From: Rhodamnia argentea
Taxonomy: Eukaryota; Streptophyta; Magnoliopsida; Myrtales; Myrtaceae
Assembly (NCBI RefSeq): GCF_020921035.1
Contig: NC_063157.1
Location: forward strand, 992,001 to 1,056,000
Direction: 5' to 3'
DNA: 64,000 nucleotides
This document shows, in pieces, positions 12,061 to 25,000 of the stretch. The notes beneath the pieces are model-generated. The model worked only from the letters and a program-made list of their open reading frames with translations, did no database searches and had not been told where the DNA came from. Numbering within the stretch: position 1 is the first letter of the stretch; each line of letters begins with the position of its first letter. The position numbers and the translations under genes are program-made.

Positions 12061-15000
12061 TCAGCCGCTGTGTTTTCGCCTTGGCTTTGTAGTTCTCAGC
12101 ACCTCTTCTTGATCTTCTTCCAGCTTTCTCCTCAGGTTCTTCATATCCTCATCACTCACCACGCCATTCAGTCTTTGGTTTGCGGCATATGCTTCAGCCA
12201 ACTTCCGTTTGCACTCTTTGCTGGCTGAATCGTGAGAGACCACTGATAACAGAAGAAGTGAGAGCAGAAATTGCAGACGGCCTATTGCGTTATTTGGACA
12301 ACTAATGATTTTGAGCCAATCAGGTATATACCCAATTGACAGGGGCTAATTCCCCAAAAATACCTCCAACTTTAGGTTTAATCTCGATACCCTGAACTTT
12401 TATTTGTCAAAAATGAAAATTTTAATTTTCACTCCAGCCCCAAATCTGCCCACTGTCTAAAAATTACTATTAATTTCTTCAAAATTATCAATATTGGGGA
12501 AGATGTTGTTCCATACGAAAGTAAGGGTGTTGATAAAGACGTGGGTTCTGATAATGAAACTCTAGTTGGCCGGCCCTATTGTTGATAATTTTGAAGAAAT
12601 TAATGGCGACTTTTTATCGCATGGGGGACTAGAATGAAAGTTGGAGATTTTTTTTAGACAAAAAGAAGTTAGGGCAGAATGGGGATTAAACCTAAAGTTG
12701 GGGGTTTTATAGGGAATTAGGTCGATCAAGCAGCTAAAGATAGTTGCATAATGCAACTTTTATCTCGTCTCCTTTTATTGTGAGGGAACTTGTACTATAA
12801 AAAGCTTTCTTCTATCCAAGTATGTTTCTTTCTAAACTTAGGACCTCATATTCACAAGAAATAGATGCAAGTATGTCCCTACCCACCTCTCCAATTATGT
12901 AAAGAAAACATGTTGTCTTATCTCAGGCCTCCCATCCGGCTCAACATCCTAAATCGTAAAAGCTAGTGTTTATGCATGAGTTGGTTACTGGATCAACACT
13001 AACTGAATGACCACACTCTGATCTTCGGTCAAGACTCAAGGACAGATGCACATCCCAATTGTGTCGAAATCATGCGCCATACGGTTAAGCATCAAACTCT
13101 GACTGAATGACCTATGAATGATTCAAATATATGCATGCACACCATTGCATACTTTAGGAAACTGCAAAATCTCCATTAGAGAAAAACAGAGTTCAGATAA
13201 CAAACCTGGATTTGGATAATCTCTTCCAATTATGCACTTTGCTTTAGTTTGAATGTTCAAGGGAGCTTTCCATGGTTCATAAATAAACTCCTTTGGCATA
13301 TCTGATTTATTTTCATCCAGTCATATGTTTGAAATGAGAAACTCGCCCCCAAGAAAGGGAAAAGTGACAGAGATGGTCCTAATGTATACACGTACCCTTC
13401 AATACAGGTAAAAAATGGCGTATGTAGTTGCCATTCGGGTCGTATTTCTTTCCAAAAGATACTGGAGAATAGATGCGATTATACTGCACAGGACAACAAT
13501 GAGTGAACAGACAAGGTTCATTTAGACGAAAGAACAATCCTGAAACAGCAGATTCAGATTTCCATGATGAAGCTGCTGCTCCAAGAATACAAGCCTCTGA
13601 TAGGTGCAATTGCCAAGCCCAAATTAGTCCGACTTACCTTGATATGAACATTTTAGACTGCCAGATAAACAATTCATCTAGGAAACATAAGTTGACAAGC
13701 CCAAATCACGGGTTACTACTAGAACATCACCAACGTAGAATAAGAGTACCAAGAAAAGCTACCATGGATAAAGAAGTTGACAAGCATGTGCTGACGCTGA
13801 AAATCTAATCAAAGCGTACAAAGAGTACCAAGTTCCTTGCACACATGGAACAGTTCGAACCAAACTTCTCATGATTGCAATGGAACTTGGGAGATGGTAT
13901 TTACCTGGTAGAAAAATGAAGAACATGACAACCACAGCCAGTTTCCATTGTTGATTGCCCAGTCTGAGTCAATGAGGAGTCTCTCAAAAACATCCCGTCC
14001 CTTTTCCCAGTGAACAAACTGCATCCACATGCAATTTATATGAAGGAAAGCAACTGGAATCTCTAATACATACAGATGCTCACAGAATGAATGTCATGTA
14101 CCAGATCTCCACGTGTTAAGAAACATGCTACGCAATGACGAGCTAGGTGGTGCATCCAACCCCACTTGCGGAGCTACATCAGCAACATAGATTACATGCA
14201 GGGCAAGACGAGAACATTACAAAAAATACATTTAAGTTTTGAGATCAGATAATTATGGTGGAAACAATAGGTAGCCCAAACAACTTGAGCAACTTTTCCC
14301 CGCCTAACCTGCACCATTATAGCATCAATCCAAGGGTATCCCGTCCTAGCTTCCCTCCAAGCAGCAAGCAGTTGCTCGTCATCACTCCAAGGTATCTGTA
14401 TGGCCAAAGAGTATTTTAAGTATGAAATGTACTTCTAGAAAATATCTCCACAGTGCACATCCAGTGTCTACCAGGGATTCAAATTGCTCTAGAAATAGAA
14501 GAGGTTTCTCTTGATATCAGTGTACCATAAGCCAGTAGTTCCAATCACCTGTTTACATATCCTGTTACCCCTCATCTTATTAAAATTAGGAGTACCAAAA
14601 GCTGCTGTGTAGAAGAAATCTCGCCACAACAACTTCAAAATGAAAAACGGAAATGATTAGAGATAAGTAGCTGGAAGTTCTTACAGTTGGAACAGGAACA
14701 CATAACATAATTGTCATTAGAAACTACCTGCCCCAGAAGAGAAACAGGAGGTGATGTATGCTTCTTGACATCCTTATAGGTATCTTGAAGGCATTGATAG
14801 AAGTATCTGGATGAGAGACAACCAAACTGCCCCACAACTTAGAATAGAATGGATAGAGCAAACTATGGTAGGAAATCTATGTACAGAGAGACCAATGGAA
14901 TACGATTATATGGAAGTGAAACAAATAGGGATGTAGAATTGACAAACAAGATGTTAAATGACTCTCTGCTTGAACTCACTTTCAAGTAGGGTGATAAAAC

Positions 15001-17220
15001 TGTTGTTGCTGGCTTGTTAAAAGCAGAAGGGTTGCCCTTTGGTTTGTCGAAATCTGCTATCCAAGCCTACATTACCACAAGAGGGAGCATGCTCATGACA
15101 ATAGAAAATTGCAATTGACAGCTTACAAGAAGTTCCCAACAGCAACACGAATGACACACCAATCAACTTTAAACATATAGCATTCACCTTTCATTCGATG
15201 AATTTGGAGTGAAAAATAACATAGACAGATAATACTAGCGTCATCCTGATAAGGCAGACAAATGACAGCATAACACTTCCCAGAGATAATTGGCATTACC
15301 TAATCAAAATTTAGATTCATAGGTTCATGTCTGCTTACAGCATCTCGTCGATCAGAGATGCTGGATTGTTTTACCCTTACATCAGTTGCAATGGCACTAT
15401 CAGGCTAACAATCAAACTCTGTATACAATATCAGCAGCAAAAATTGAAGGAGGAGTAATGTCCCCCATTTGGCGAGCAGCCAAAGACATGAGCTTGCAAA
15501 TGAAGGACCACTGGCTAACATTAAATATACTATTCAGCAAAGCACCAAAGAACATAGGATTATTGGTTATAGTGACATTTGATGAAATGTAAATTCCATA
15601 GTACAGGTTGACGGCATCCAGATTCAGTACTTAGTGGAAACTACTAGTTTGCAACTGCTTCTGGCCATCAAGCATATGAATTCAACAATAGCTTGAGTGT
15701 CAAATTGTTCTAAACTACTTGGGGACATAATTAACTATTCTGGAACCACAAAAGCACCATAACACCGTACAATGTAGGGCTTCCTAACAAGACATCAATT
15801 CTAGCTACTTGAGCAGAAATTGTACTTTGCAAATAGATTAACAGAAACAAAACAACTGAAAGCACATTAGAATGAGCTTAGTTTTTCAATTAGCTTCGGT
15901 AAACTGCCATACCTTATTACTGAGTGCCTCTTTCATTCTTGTCAATGCAACAGTTTCTCCACCTCGGAAAGGGGCCACTTCATCCTGCGAAAACATGCTT
16001 CTCTAATCTTGATGACAGTCTTAAGATAGTCGAAAATTGCATGGCAAATTGCAGGCCTCAGCAGCTCTAACCTGCTCAGCTTCATTGTAACCAAGTTCAA
16101 TCAGTGTAGGAACTTCATAAACCTCGCATCTTCCAACCGCCCCAACTGGAGGAACAGAAGAAAGCATGGTTGAAAGTGGTGAAGCCTCCCATGAGGGTTT
16201 TCCAGCAAGCTTCAGAAATGATTGGTAACTCAAAGGTGGGTTTTCCTCCATTCTGATGATTCAGCCCCGCAAGTAATAAAATCAAACCAGGACAAGATCA
16301 CCACAAATTAGCAGAGATACATGCTAAAGTGTGGAGACAAGCTCAAAACATCAACTGCTCACTAGACACCTAAACAAGGACTTACTCTTGCTACAATGTC
16401 TGCTGGATCAAACAACGTATGGCTCACAGGGGAGAAAATCTCCATGCCAGCAGCAGATGCAAAGTTCTGTCCTCGCAGACAAGACAATCTCTCATTAGAT
16501 AAAGTAAGTAAAGATAAGCAACTCAATTTCATCATTCGACTAGGAATGTAAGAGAATCTCCTCCCATCATTGCTTGTCCGGAGCTTGATAGTAACTGCTC
16601 CATCACTCCTGAACCGCAATGAACTACCGCAAAAGTTTCAAACAGAGTTTCTCACCTTAACTTTATTATCCAGTGCTTGGTAATAAGGGTCAGTGTCGTG
16701 CTCGAAGCAAAGTTTGTTGATATTCCACTGCAACAGCCAGATTCCATCTAATAATCAAATAAGTAACGACAAATTGGAAGCATACATGAGCTTCACGTAT
16801 AATGCGCATGCACTTAACCTCTAACTCACACTTCATTACTAAGCAGAGCAACGGTATCTGTAATTGAAATTGAAGTACGAAGACGAAGCTCTCTCAAACT
16901 CAACGGCTCACCTCTTCCAAGCACCGGATCAACACCTCGCCAGGGCTCCCCTTCAACACCAGCAACCTCGAACCGAGCTTCTTAAGGCTCGAATCCAGAT
17001 CTGCCAGGCTCTCGAGCAAGAACCGGATCCGTTTCACGCCCGCCCTGGACGAGCCGGGGGAGAAGGCGGTCGGGTCCGGCTCCATGTAGTGCGGATCGAT
17101 CACGAAAACCGGGTAGAGGAAATCGCACGCTCTCGAAGCGTGCTCGAGCGCGGGGTTGTCGTGGATCCTGAGGCCTTTCCTGAACCACATCAGCGAAGAA
17201 GACGATGCAGGAGACGCCAT
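12061..17220 (-). CDS. UVR3: (6-4) DNA photolyase
   Basis: This flavoenzyme uses blue or UV-A light to repair pyrimidine (6-4) pyrimidone photoproducts in nuclear DNA. Fourteen exons: 16912-17220, 16656-16727, 16386-16466, 16072-16245, 15913-15984, 14980-15066, 14728-14826, 14549-14632, 14309-14395, 14102-14173, 13905-14018, 13396-13483, 13206-13301 and 12061-12242. They total 1617 nt, or 538 aa; the Arabidopsis protein is slightly longer. The photolyase N-terminal domain starts [15 protein letters not shown]. The FAD-binding half has [36 protein letters not shown] and [18 protein letters not shown]. The two histidines needed for (6-4) repair fall at His364 and His368 in this model. [16 protein letters not shown] follows. 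The last exon is a basic coiled tail ending RRKHSG. Exon 4 is drawn with acceptor 16245 because the next AG upstream (exon from 16252) shifts the frame. The last intron carries a fold-back element (12347-12722). Confidence 0.95.
12347..12722. mobile_element. Fold-back element inside last UVR3 intron
   Basis: The ends are near-perfect inverted repeats (CTAATTCCCC on the left, GGGAATTAG on the right). The arms match for well over 100 bases: the left arm reads CTCCAACTTTAGGTTTAATC and the complement of the right arm CCAACTTTAGGTTTAATCCC. Both contain TTAATTTCTTCAAAATTATC. It has no coding capacity. It sits in the intron 12243-13205, so the pre-mRNA can form a long hairpin here. Confidence 0.75.
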
Positions 17221-18557
17221 TGTTGGTGCGGAACTCGGAGATGAGCGAGAGTCGCGTGGGAGTTTGAAGTTAAAATGACTTGGTGCGATTCGCGCCTTCT
17301 CGTTGGTGAGTGGAACTCGAACGTGGCCATGCTAACGTGCGCTCGAGTCGCGTGATCGATGGCTACGTACGTACGTGGGCGATGGCGGACCAGGTTGAGG
17401 AGGCTGAGGTGCGCTGTGCGCTATCGGCGTACGTTAGAGGAACTGGGTGGGGAAGGCTCGTGGGATAGGTCCATGAGGCGCCACGTTGACGGGTTAAAAT
17501 TGCATTATTAAGATACGCACACATATTTTGACCCAAAAAAAAAAAAATGATTACGCACACATATGAATCTAATGCGAAAATTCCAAATAGTGAAATACCC
17601 TCATCTTTTTAAAAAAGAATTTAAAATGAATCTTATTACAAATGAAAGCCTAAAGTATCATCTTTTTATCAAATAAGGCTTTGAAGTAGATTTTATTTCA
17701 AATAAGTATTTGAAAGAGTCATATCAATCTAAAAAAAAAAGGCGTGATCTCATTGGTCAAAAGGTATTTTTGTATTTTACTTTTTTGAAAAAATTATTTC
17801 ATTTTTTCTATTCATTTTTCCATTTTCTTTCTTTTTCATTTTTTGTTCTTTTCCCATTCCCTCTTCGGATTCAAGCAAGGCCTAGGCGAGGGGAGGGCAA
17901 CAGATTTGGTGAGGGTTGTCCGATGCTTGGGAGGGCAATCCTCGCCTTAGGCCGGCGGAGGTCGACCATCAAGCATGGCCGAGGAAGCAAAGAGAGAAAA
18001 AGAAAAAATAAAATAAAAGTAAAAACATATATACATACTTAATTTTTTTTTTAATTAAAACACTCCTTCTTCAATGGCTAGAATAGTCACATGTTCTCCT
18101 AGTAGCCAAAAGTCCTTGTTTGAGATTATTTGGTCACTTCATGTCTTATTTAAAATAAAGATCCATTTCTTATCCTTATTTGAGAAAACGAAGGTATTTC
18201 ATCCTCTTATTTGAACTTTTACATAATCTAATTGATTTATTTTTTTTAAAGAAATGGTGGTCATCTTTAATACGCCAAAAATAATTAAAAATTATTGTGG
18301 ACCGCTCTTTTAAGAAATTGTGATCTAAAAACTAACTAACGTGGTTGCAAAACTCTTATTTTTGCTTGAATAAATTGGCCACTCATAAAATCTGCCACGG
18401 AAGAAATTCAGCTAGTGAAATTTGAGTGATTCAAGACATGATCTTTCTCCAAGATACATCGTACATGGAGACGTGAAATAAAACTAAGGTATGTCCATGG
18501 AAATGCGAAATGGATCCAATCGCTCAAATTAGCCGATACGAACGAACCATGTGCCCT
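17221..18557. other. Spacer with UVR3 promoter, no gene seen
   Basis: The part next to UVR3 (17221-17500) has several ACGT-core motifs, such as the run TACGTACGTACGTGGGC near 17365 and CCACGTTGAC near 17480. These would fit light-responsive bZIP or HY5 control, but that is inference. Further on, 17560-18250 is AT-rich with phased units that look like a decayed fold-back repeat. Then comes the DUF642 3' UTR. Confidence 0.4.
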
Positions 18558-19878
18558 CTACTTCGAGCCACGTACGGCGAGCAACTTCACGTCATCGATG
18601 ACCGGCCCGCACAGGGAACCCGAGTGATCGCTCGCCATGGTGTAGTAGGAGCTAAGGAACGCCACCTGTGTCCGCGCCGCCTCGGCCTCAAACCGCAGCT
18701 CAGCCCGCACGAAGCCGCCCTTCCCCTTCGACTCGTAAGGGACCCGAACGCTGCCTCTCCCAGCGCGTGCCTCCACCTGCATCTGCCCCTCGCACGAGTC
18801 CCTGGCGTCGCCCACGGCAAACGTGAGGACGTAGGCCTTGCCGGGGACGGTGAAGACGACCTGAGACACGGCGCTCTCTCTCCCGGCGACGAGCTCCACC
18901 GCCCGCTTGCCCTCCGGCACGGCAAAGTGGTCGGAGTCGACGTACTTGACGGCCTTGAGGGAGTCGATGATCCAGCCGGGTATGGGGCTGTGGTCGTCCT
19001 CGATGTGGGGCGGGACTAGGACTCCCCAGGACGAGTTTGGGAAAACGTAGGGGCCTTCTTCGAAGTTCCCATTCTTTACCAAGTTATCTGCAGGAAAGCA
19101 GCAGAATGAATCATGTGATGGGGACTCGTTGACAAGGGTCTATCCATCTATCTATCTATCTGCAATAGAAACTTAGAGAGACAGATTACGCTGGGTGCGC
19201 TTAGGAATATTCAAGGCCTTCAAAGCAATCAAGTCGATCAAGGGGCCACAAGCCGGATCCTCTCCGATCCCGGGGTTATGGAACGAGATGTCCACCTCGG
19301 CGTCGTCGGCCTGAAAGCCCCACGCGTACGAGTCCCACCCATTGCTGCTGTACACAGTCTGCACAGGCAGTATCCCCCAGTCGTCGGCCTCCACGTTCGG
19401 CGACACCGACACGTTCAGCTTCTCGTCCTGTGCGCACGTGCGGGTCATGGTGAACGTGACCGAGTAATACGAGCCCTTGGTGAGGTTCACTCTTTGCTTG
19501 ATCGCGGCCTCGTTACCGAGCCGAACCGCGAACTTGCCCTCGGGCACGACCAGCAACATGTCCCCCTGCTTTTGGCCCGCTTTGATGTACTCCACGTAGC
19601 CCGAGATCTCCCAGTCGGGTATGGCGGCTCGACCCGTCACCACCGTGCCTTTCATCTCCCAAGGCTTCGGCCCGAGCTCGAAGTTGCCATTGGGCAATAA
19701 CCCTGAGATCAGAGGGAAACAAGTACAACAACATGTTCATTGGGATTAAGACACATTTTCACTTTTACAAAACATTACGGCCATTTGAGAGCTTGCCATC
19801 GATCAAGGACGTGGCTTTGTAGCAGAAGGAGCTCGTTAGCAGCAGCACCACCAACATTGCCATTGGAGAGCTCACCAT
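18558..19878 (-). CDS. DUF642 secreted cell-wall protein
   Basis: Members of this plant family are exported to the cell wall and bind wall polymers; some interact with or influence pectin methylesterase. Three exons: 19797-19878, 19190-19702 and 18558-19087. They total 1125 nt, or 374 aa, the usual size. Residues 1-25 (MVSSPMAMLVVLLLTSSFCY onward) form a signal peptide. Two tandem galactose-binding-like DUF642 halves follow. The first starts DGLLPNGNFELGP and has ACGPLIDLIALKAL near its end. The second starts NLVKNGNFEEGP and has CGPVIDDVKLLAV near its end. Joining DG to LLPNGNFE needs a GC donor at 19797/19796 (ATG, then GCAAGC). A GT donor at 19779/19778 also keeps the frame and would add six residues. 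The GC version is preferred because it restores the family motif. Coding exons are GC-rich compared with the flanks. Confidence 0.92.
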
Positions 19879-22008
19879 GGACCGTTGTGACTTCTGGGAA
19901 TTACTAATGCTACGGCTGCTTCCATGATCTTGGGCTTTTATATGGTTTTTGGCAGAATAAGAAAAAAAGCGAGTGGAAGGAGATGTGTGAAAATTTCATT
20001 AACCCACAATTTTCGGGAAGGGACATAATATAGAAAGCTACTAATCCAACTGTCTAACAGTGCTGTCAGTTATTTCTGACCGCACCATCTTCTAATTAGT
20101 AAGTGTTTTATGCAAAATACGCGGTGATGGTGTGCGGATCTATGGTTGAAATTGTACAGTCCCTGGCAATATTGTCGAGAAAACATTTCTCTATAATAAG
20201 CTTTATATTATGGTGTTGCTTGCATGGCAATGTCTTCTCAAGAGGGTACTGGCCAGGCCAGATGATCCAATTTGCATGTTATTCTTTTTTGTGCTGTTGC
20301 CCTCTGATCCATTAATCTATCCTCTGCCCTTCATTTCCAGACCAAAATGGTTATAATAATGTACGGTTTCTTAAGCCATGGTCGATCAACATGGGTGTCC
20401 TAACAGCCACCACATGCACATTTTAAAAGCAGAAATTCCTCGGACAGATAAAACTACGTATATCTTTGCCTGCGTGCGATCGAAGCATGGTAACGCGCAT
20501 TTCGCATGTAATTAAGGGGGGCAGATCGATCGATAACGTTGAATTCTTCGGGAGATTGTTTCCGGGGGAGGTCAAAGATATGCTATTGATTGCCACATGC
20601 ACGTTGCCAAAGCATATTTCAAACTTCTGTGAATCAAGTCACCTTGAGATTCCCTTTTACTTTTGATCATTTTCATTTGGGCTGTTCTCTGGCAGCCGTG
20701 TGGTTACCGAGGCTGTAACCTTGAGATTGTGATGTGCGGACACCGCATGTGTTAGAGAATAACCTGCATTCCGAGAAGAAAACATGGGCTGAACAATATC
20801 CACTGATCATCCTTTTTAAAGGAATTCCCAATCAAAAGGGAAGAAAATGGTAGCAATCCGGCTATCTTTTTTCTCAGGAGTTCGGCAATATGGAATCACT
20901 AATTCAGAAACAGAACCAGCCCCAGTGAGTTCTTTCTCCTGGTCGGCTTGGTTGGCAGCGATGTTGACAATTAACACAGCCAATGCGGTGACCTGTGCCG
21001 GCTAGAAAAAGGGTCGTTGAGCAACAGCTGAATGATGCAAATGCAAAATACAAGAGCATGGTTAGAGCAGGATGTTGTAACATGGGTGCATGTGTCTGGT
21101 CTAGTAAGTTGCACTCAGACAAATAGTTTCATAAGCCCAGAGAAACTCCCCCAAGCATACCTTCCTTTAGTGCTGTACAGGAACCAGATATGGGGCATAG
21201 CATGGTCAACTCCACCAGGTGCACCTCTGGCTCAATCACAATGTGTGAACATGCTTTAGGGTACTTCTTCATTATGTGTGAGTCTAAGAAGTCTGTCTAG
21301 TCACATCAAAACTACGCATTCTATCACGGTTCGATCTAGATTGAGTTGAGCTGACCCTTCATTAGGCAACTGTCTGCGCGGAACTTAGATATGTCTAAGC
21401 GGAGCTGGCAAACTATGATGAGTTTCCCGACTAGGGTACTCATGCCGGTGCACTCTAGAGGGGCATGCCATTGAAATTACAATTCCTTGATCACAAATTC
21501 TCCTCAAGCTTTACTGATCCGTGATGGTTGCGGAGTCTTGTGACACACGAAGACGCGAGTTCCGTATCAGGGAATGAGAGAGATTTGTCGTGCTACTTAC
21601 TTACGGAGCTATCTCTAACCAGAATTGTTCGAGAGAATTATTCCTTCAGAACGTGAAAGACATCACCTGTGTGGAGAAATTTCATTGAGACCACACGCAT
21701 ACGATTTCATTCGTGCAGAAAATGGATCTATCAACTTTTATATCTCAAATTAATCATAGTTTCCTACAATGCTATGAACTGTTCAGGACTTGCAGTCCAT
21801 CTTCATAATCAACTTTGCCTGCTAAGCTATGGGAAGGGCAAATACTGTAGTAAGGTCTGTCTCTCCTCCCCTCCGGAACAGTCATTGCCCTCCATTTTCC
21901 TCCCTAACGGAATGTTTCTGATAGGAATAGTCTAAAGTCAATCCGCGACGACATTCTTTACCTCTCTACCTTCTTAAGGTGAGCTAGTTATCTCTTTGTC
22001 ATGAAATC
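19879..22008. other. Spacer between DUF642 and boron transporter
   Basis: Apart from the DUF642 promoter at the left and the probable BOR 3' UTR at the right, I see no gene in these 2.1 kb. Short open frames on both strands (for example 20103-20315 and 21669-21935 on the plus strand) lack recognisable motifs and splice partners. No clear repeat was identified. Confidence 0.4.
19935..19942 (-). promoter_or_regulatory. TATA box of the DUF642 gene
   Basis: Minus-strand TATAAAAG lies about 57 bases upstream of the ATG at 19878. This predicts a 5' UTR of about 25-30 nt. The match to the plant TATA consensus is good; the transcription start is inferred. Confidence 0.6.
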
Positions 22009-25000
22009 TCACTCCTGGGAGATAGTGTCCTCTGGATGCACCTGCAAATAATAAACAAATTAGGACCCTTCATTTGACACGCAGATGAGTCTTGAATTAA
22101 TCAGCCGTAACTAGTTGAGGTTAAATGTAAGAGAACGTGAATGTTTTCTTACTTGATAACATCCATCTTCGGTGAAGCTCACAGTCCTAACCTTCAACTC
22201 TCCTCTGCTGGTTGTCAGCTCATCGAGAATCTCAGCATCGGATTTTTCGTCCCCAACTTCCACGCTCCCGAAATGGGGTATTTCCCTCTCCTGATACACA
22301 ACCTAGTGAGATAGTGTATAGACAGGGGAGCTAATTTATGACAACTAATGACAACAACTTAGCTTACTTGGCAAGAGGGGCTGAGAGAAAATCGTGGGGT
22401 ACGAGTGACTTCTTCATATTCCGCCGCGTCTAATTCTCGCAGATGATGTGGATTGAACAACTTGGGTAATACATGTTGCCTTATGCTTATGAGAAGAAAG
22501 AACGGCAAGGGGAATAGAATTCCGGCAATCGGGATATTTGTCATTCCGAAACACAGCAACAGATACACAAACTGAAATATGGTGAATGAGGCTATATATT
22601 TGAAAGGCACAGACTCCACATAAGAAGCATGAACCCCTTCCAGGATCCTGTCAACAGACATAATCGTTGTAAGAAAAATCTGCAGATCCTCCATCAAGGG
22701 AGAAATCAATTTCATGGTAATGGCTATTCATGACATTTCATCAACTTGACTGCCCAAACATTGTAATGTTCTATATTTATGGCAATATACCTGTACCGCC
22801 GGCTGGGAGTGATGAAGAGAAATAGCATTCTTTCCCAAAATTGATTTCCAGGAAGACTATCTATGGCCATGTACGCGAAATAACCCCAAAGTACTGATGT
22901 GGGTATGAGCTTAATCATAGGCATGGCGCATACTGAGGCTGCCACTAGGACCGACTGTACTAAATTGCTAAGTCTTTGCTCATTCACGCGGACTGGCAAG
23001 TAAGCGTCAATTTGCTTCTCAGGATCAAATGAAGCCTTTTCTGCATCTCCTTTACTGCTTTGAATGACTGCTTCCTTCAAGTCTTCTAGCTCCTTCACCA
23101 CTGAAGAAATCTACCACACACAAAACAATTCAAAGGGCTTAATTTAGATTGCAAATTTCTGCACTGAGTAGTATTCTTCTGCATGACAGCTTAATGTACT
23201 GATGGTTTTCGGGTGTCCGCCATGAGATTATTTTGATGTTAACCATAAGACTTACCACTGGACTGCTTTCCATCTCGATGAAAGCATCTTGCATCTTCCC
23301 ATATATTTTGGAGTTGCTATCTTTCTGCCTGATGCTCTCCTTTGCACTCTCGATCATCTTCCTCCTAATATGCTGCAAGTGAAAAATTTGCATCCAATCT
23401 ACATGATCTGACACCACTTCCAAAGTATTTTTTGTGATTTGAGCTGAAAACACAATCCACCAACCTGTCTTTTGAGGACAGCGAGGCTTTTAGTGTGCAT
23501 AGGGGACTGAGGTAGGACTCCGTTGGATGGAGGCAACCCCATCAATCCACAAAGCAAAGTCTGGAAGAACCAAACAAAATAGGAGCAATTAACTTCTCAG
23601 TGTAACATACTCAGAAATGTGTTTTAAGATATGATGCATGGATAATGTATATGTACCAGGAAACCTAGAAGAAAGATGTCGTAATGGTAGGCAGATGGAT
23701 TCTTCAGGTTGAACTCCTTCTGTTGCGCTAATTGCGAAGCTACACTATGGTCGAAGAAGTAAAGACCAGCAATCATCACTGCAGGGATGAAGGCGGCGAA
23801 CACGTATGCTGGTGAGACCCTTCCCATGTCCTAAATAATGTTTGATGAGGAGGCACATTGAAATCAGGGAAACAGTGTAAGAGTTGAGATCTTCTCGGAG
23901 AATGATACTATATATAATCTGCTAATGAGAAATTCTAATGAATATTAGAATCAGAAGAGGGAAAAGATGCGTGTTTAAATCCTCAGCTGAAGCAATCCAT
24001 TGATTTTAAGTCCCAGTTTCCTCGACCACCCTCATTTCCCAAAACCAGAAAAGGGCACAAATAATATGTTACTAGAATACCTTGATGACAGTCCAGTGAT
24101 GTAAGGATGCCGATTCCCATGGTAGTGGGCTAAAGAGCCTTCTCGGCACACCCGATGGAACTTTGTTCGGTAAACTGAAAGACAGTAATGTCCAGAGTAA
24201 AACCATCAGAGGGACCCCATAATCAGCAGTTAAGTTTCTGAGCCATCCTATGGAAAATAAGGAACTGTGTCAGATATTTAAAAAAAAAAAATCATGAAGA
24301 AATTTGCTAGACACATTGGTGGACGATGGGGTGGTTGTCATTGCAAACCTGTGCCATACAGCCAAGATCTTGCCTTCCTGCTCTTTAAAGCAGTGTAAAG
24401 AACGCCAAAGGTGAAAATAATCCCCAGAAGCCCATTTGTGTAGAGCCAGTGAAACTGGTACTTCAGCAGGTTCTGATCTTCAGCTTTCGGGATTTTAAAC
24501 TCGCTCACTGCTCCCTGCAATTCACACGTTTATCTTATATATGACAACGGAATTGCGTACACCCATGAAAAGATCTCCAATTTTGTGATTATCTCTTTGC
24601 AGAGCATCTTTGTTCTAATTCCTGGGCTAAGGTACCTTGATAGCCTCTTGAATGAACAAAATAGTGATAAGCATGCCGAAAAGCTCTCCTGCAACTCTTG
24701 TGAACCTGTTGATTATGTTGCAAGCATTGAAAATTGCTAGGAGAAATAGCAACAGAGCAGTCCAAACGCATACCCTGCACAATATTTCAGGAGCCTTGTC
24801 ATTTGACAAGATTGATAATCATTGCCAACAACAAAAGGGGAAAAGACACCCTGAAGAAATGTAACAGTTATGGCCTAATAATATGAAGGATTGATAGCTA
24901 TTAGCATACCATCCAGCCCAAGCTAAGTACAGTTCTGGCCCCAAACCTTCCCTGCCTTTGGCAAACTTGTAGAGATAAGCATACATGATAACCGTCGGCT

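Noticed and set aside
16864-17244. 126-residue plus-strand open frame opposite UVR3 exon 1
   Set aside because: It is antisense to a well-supported coding exon; GC-rich codons there leave the other strand open.
18510-19740. Open frames on the plus strand and in other minus frames across the DUF642 gene
   Set aside because: They are shadows of GC-rich DUF642 coding exons, with Arg/His-rich translations and no family match.
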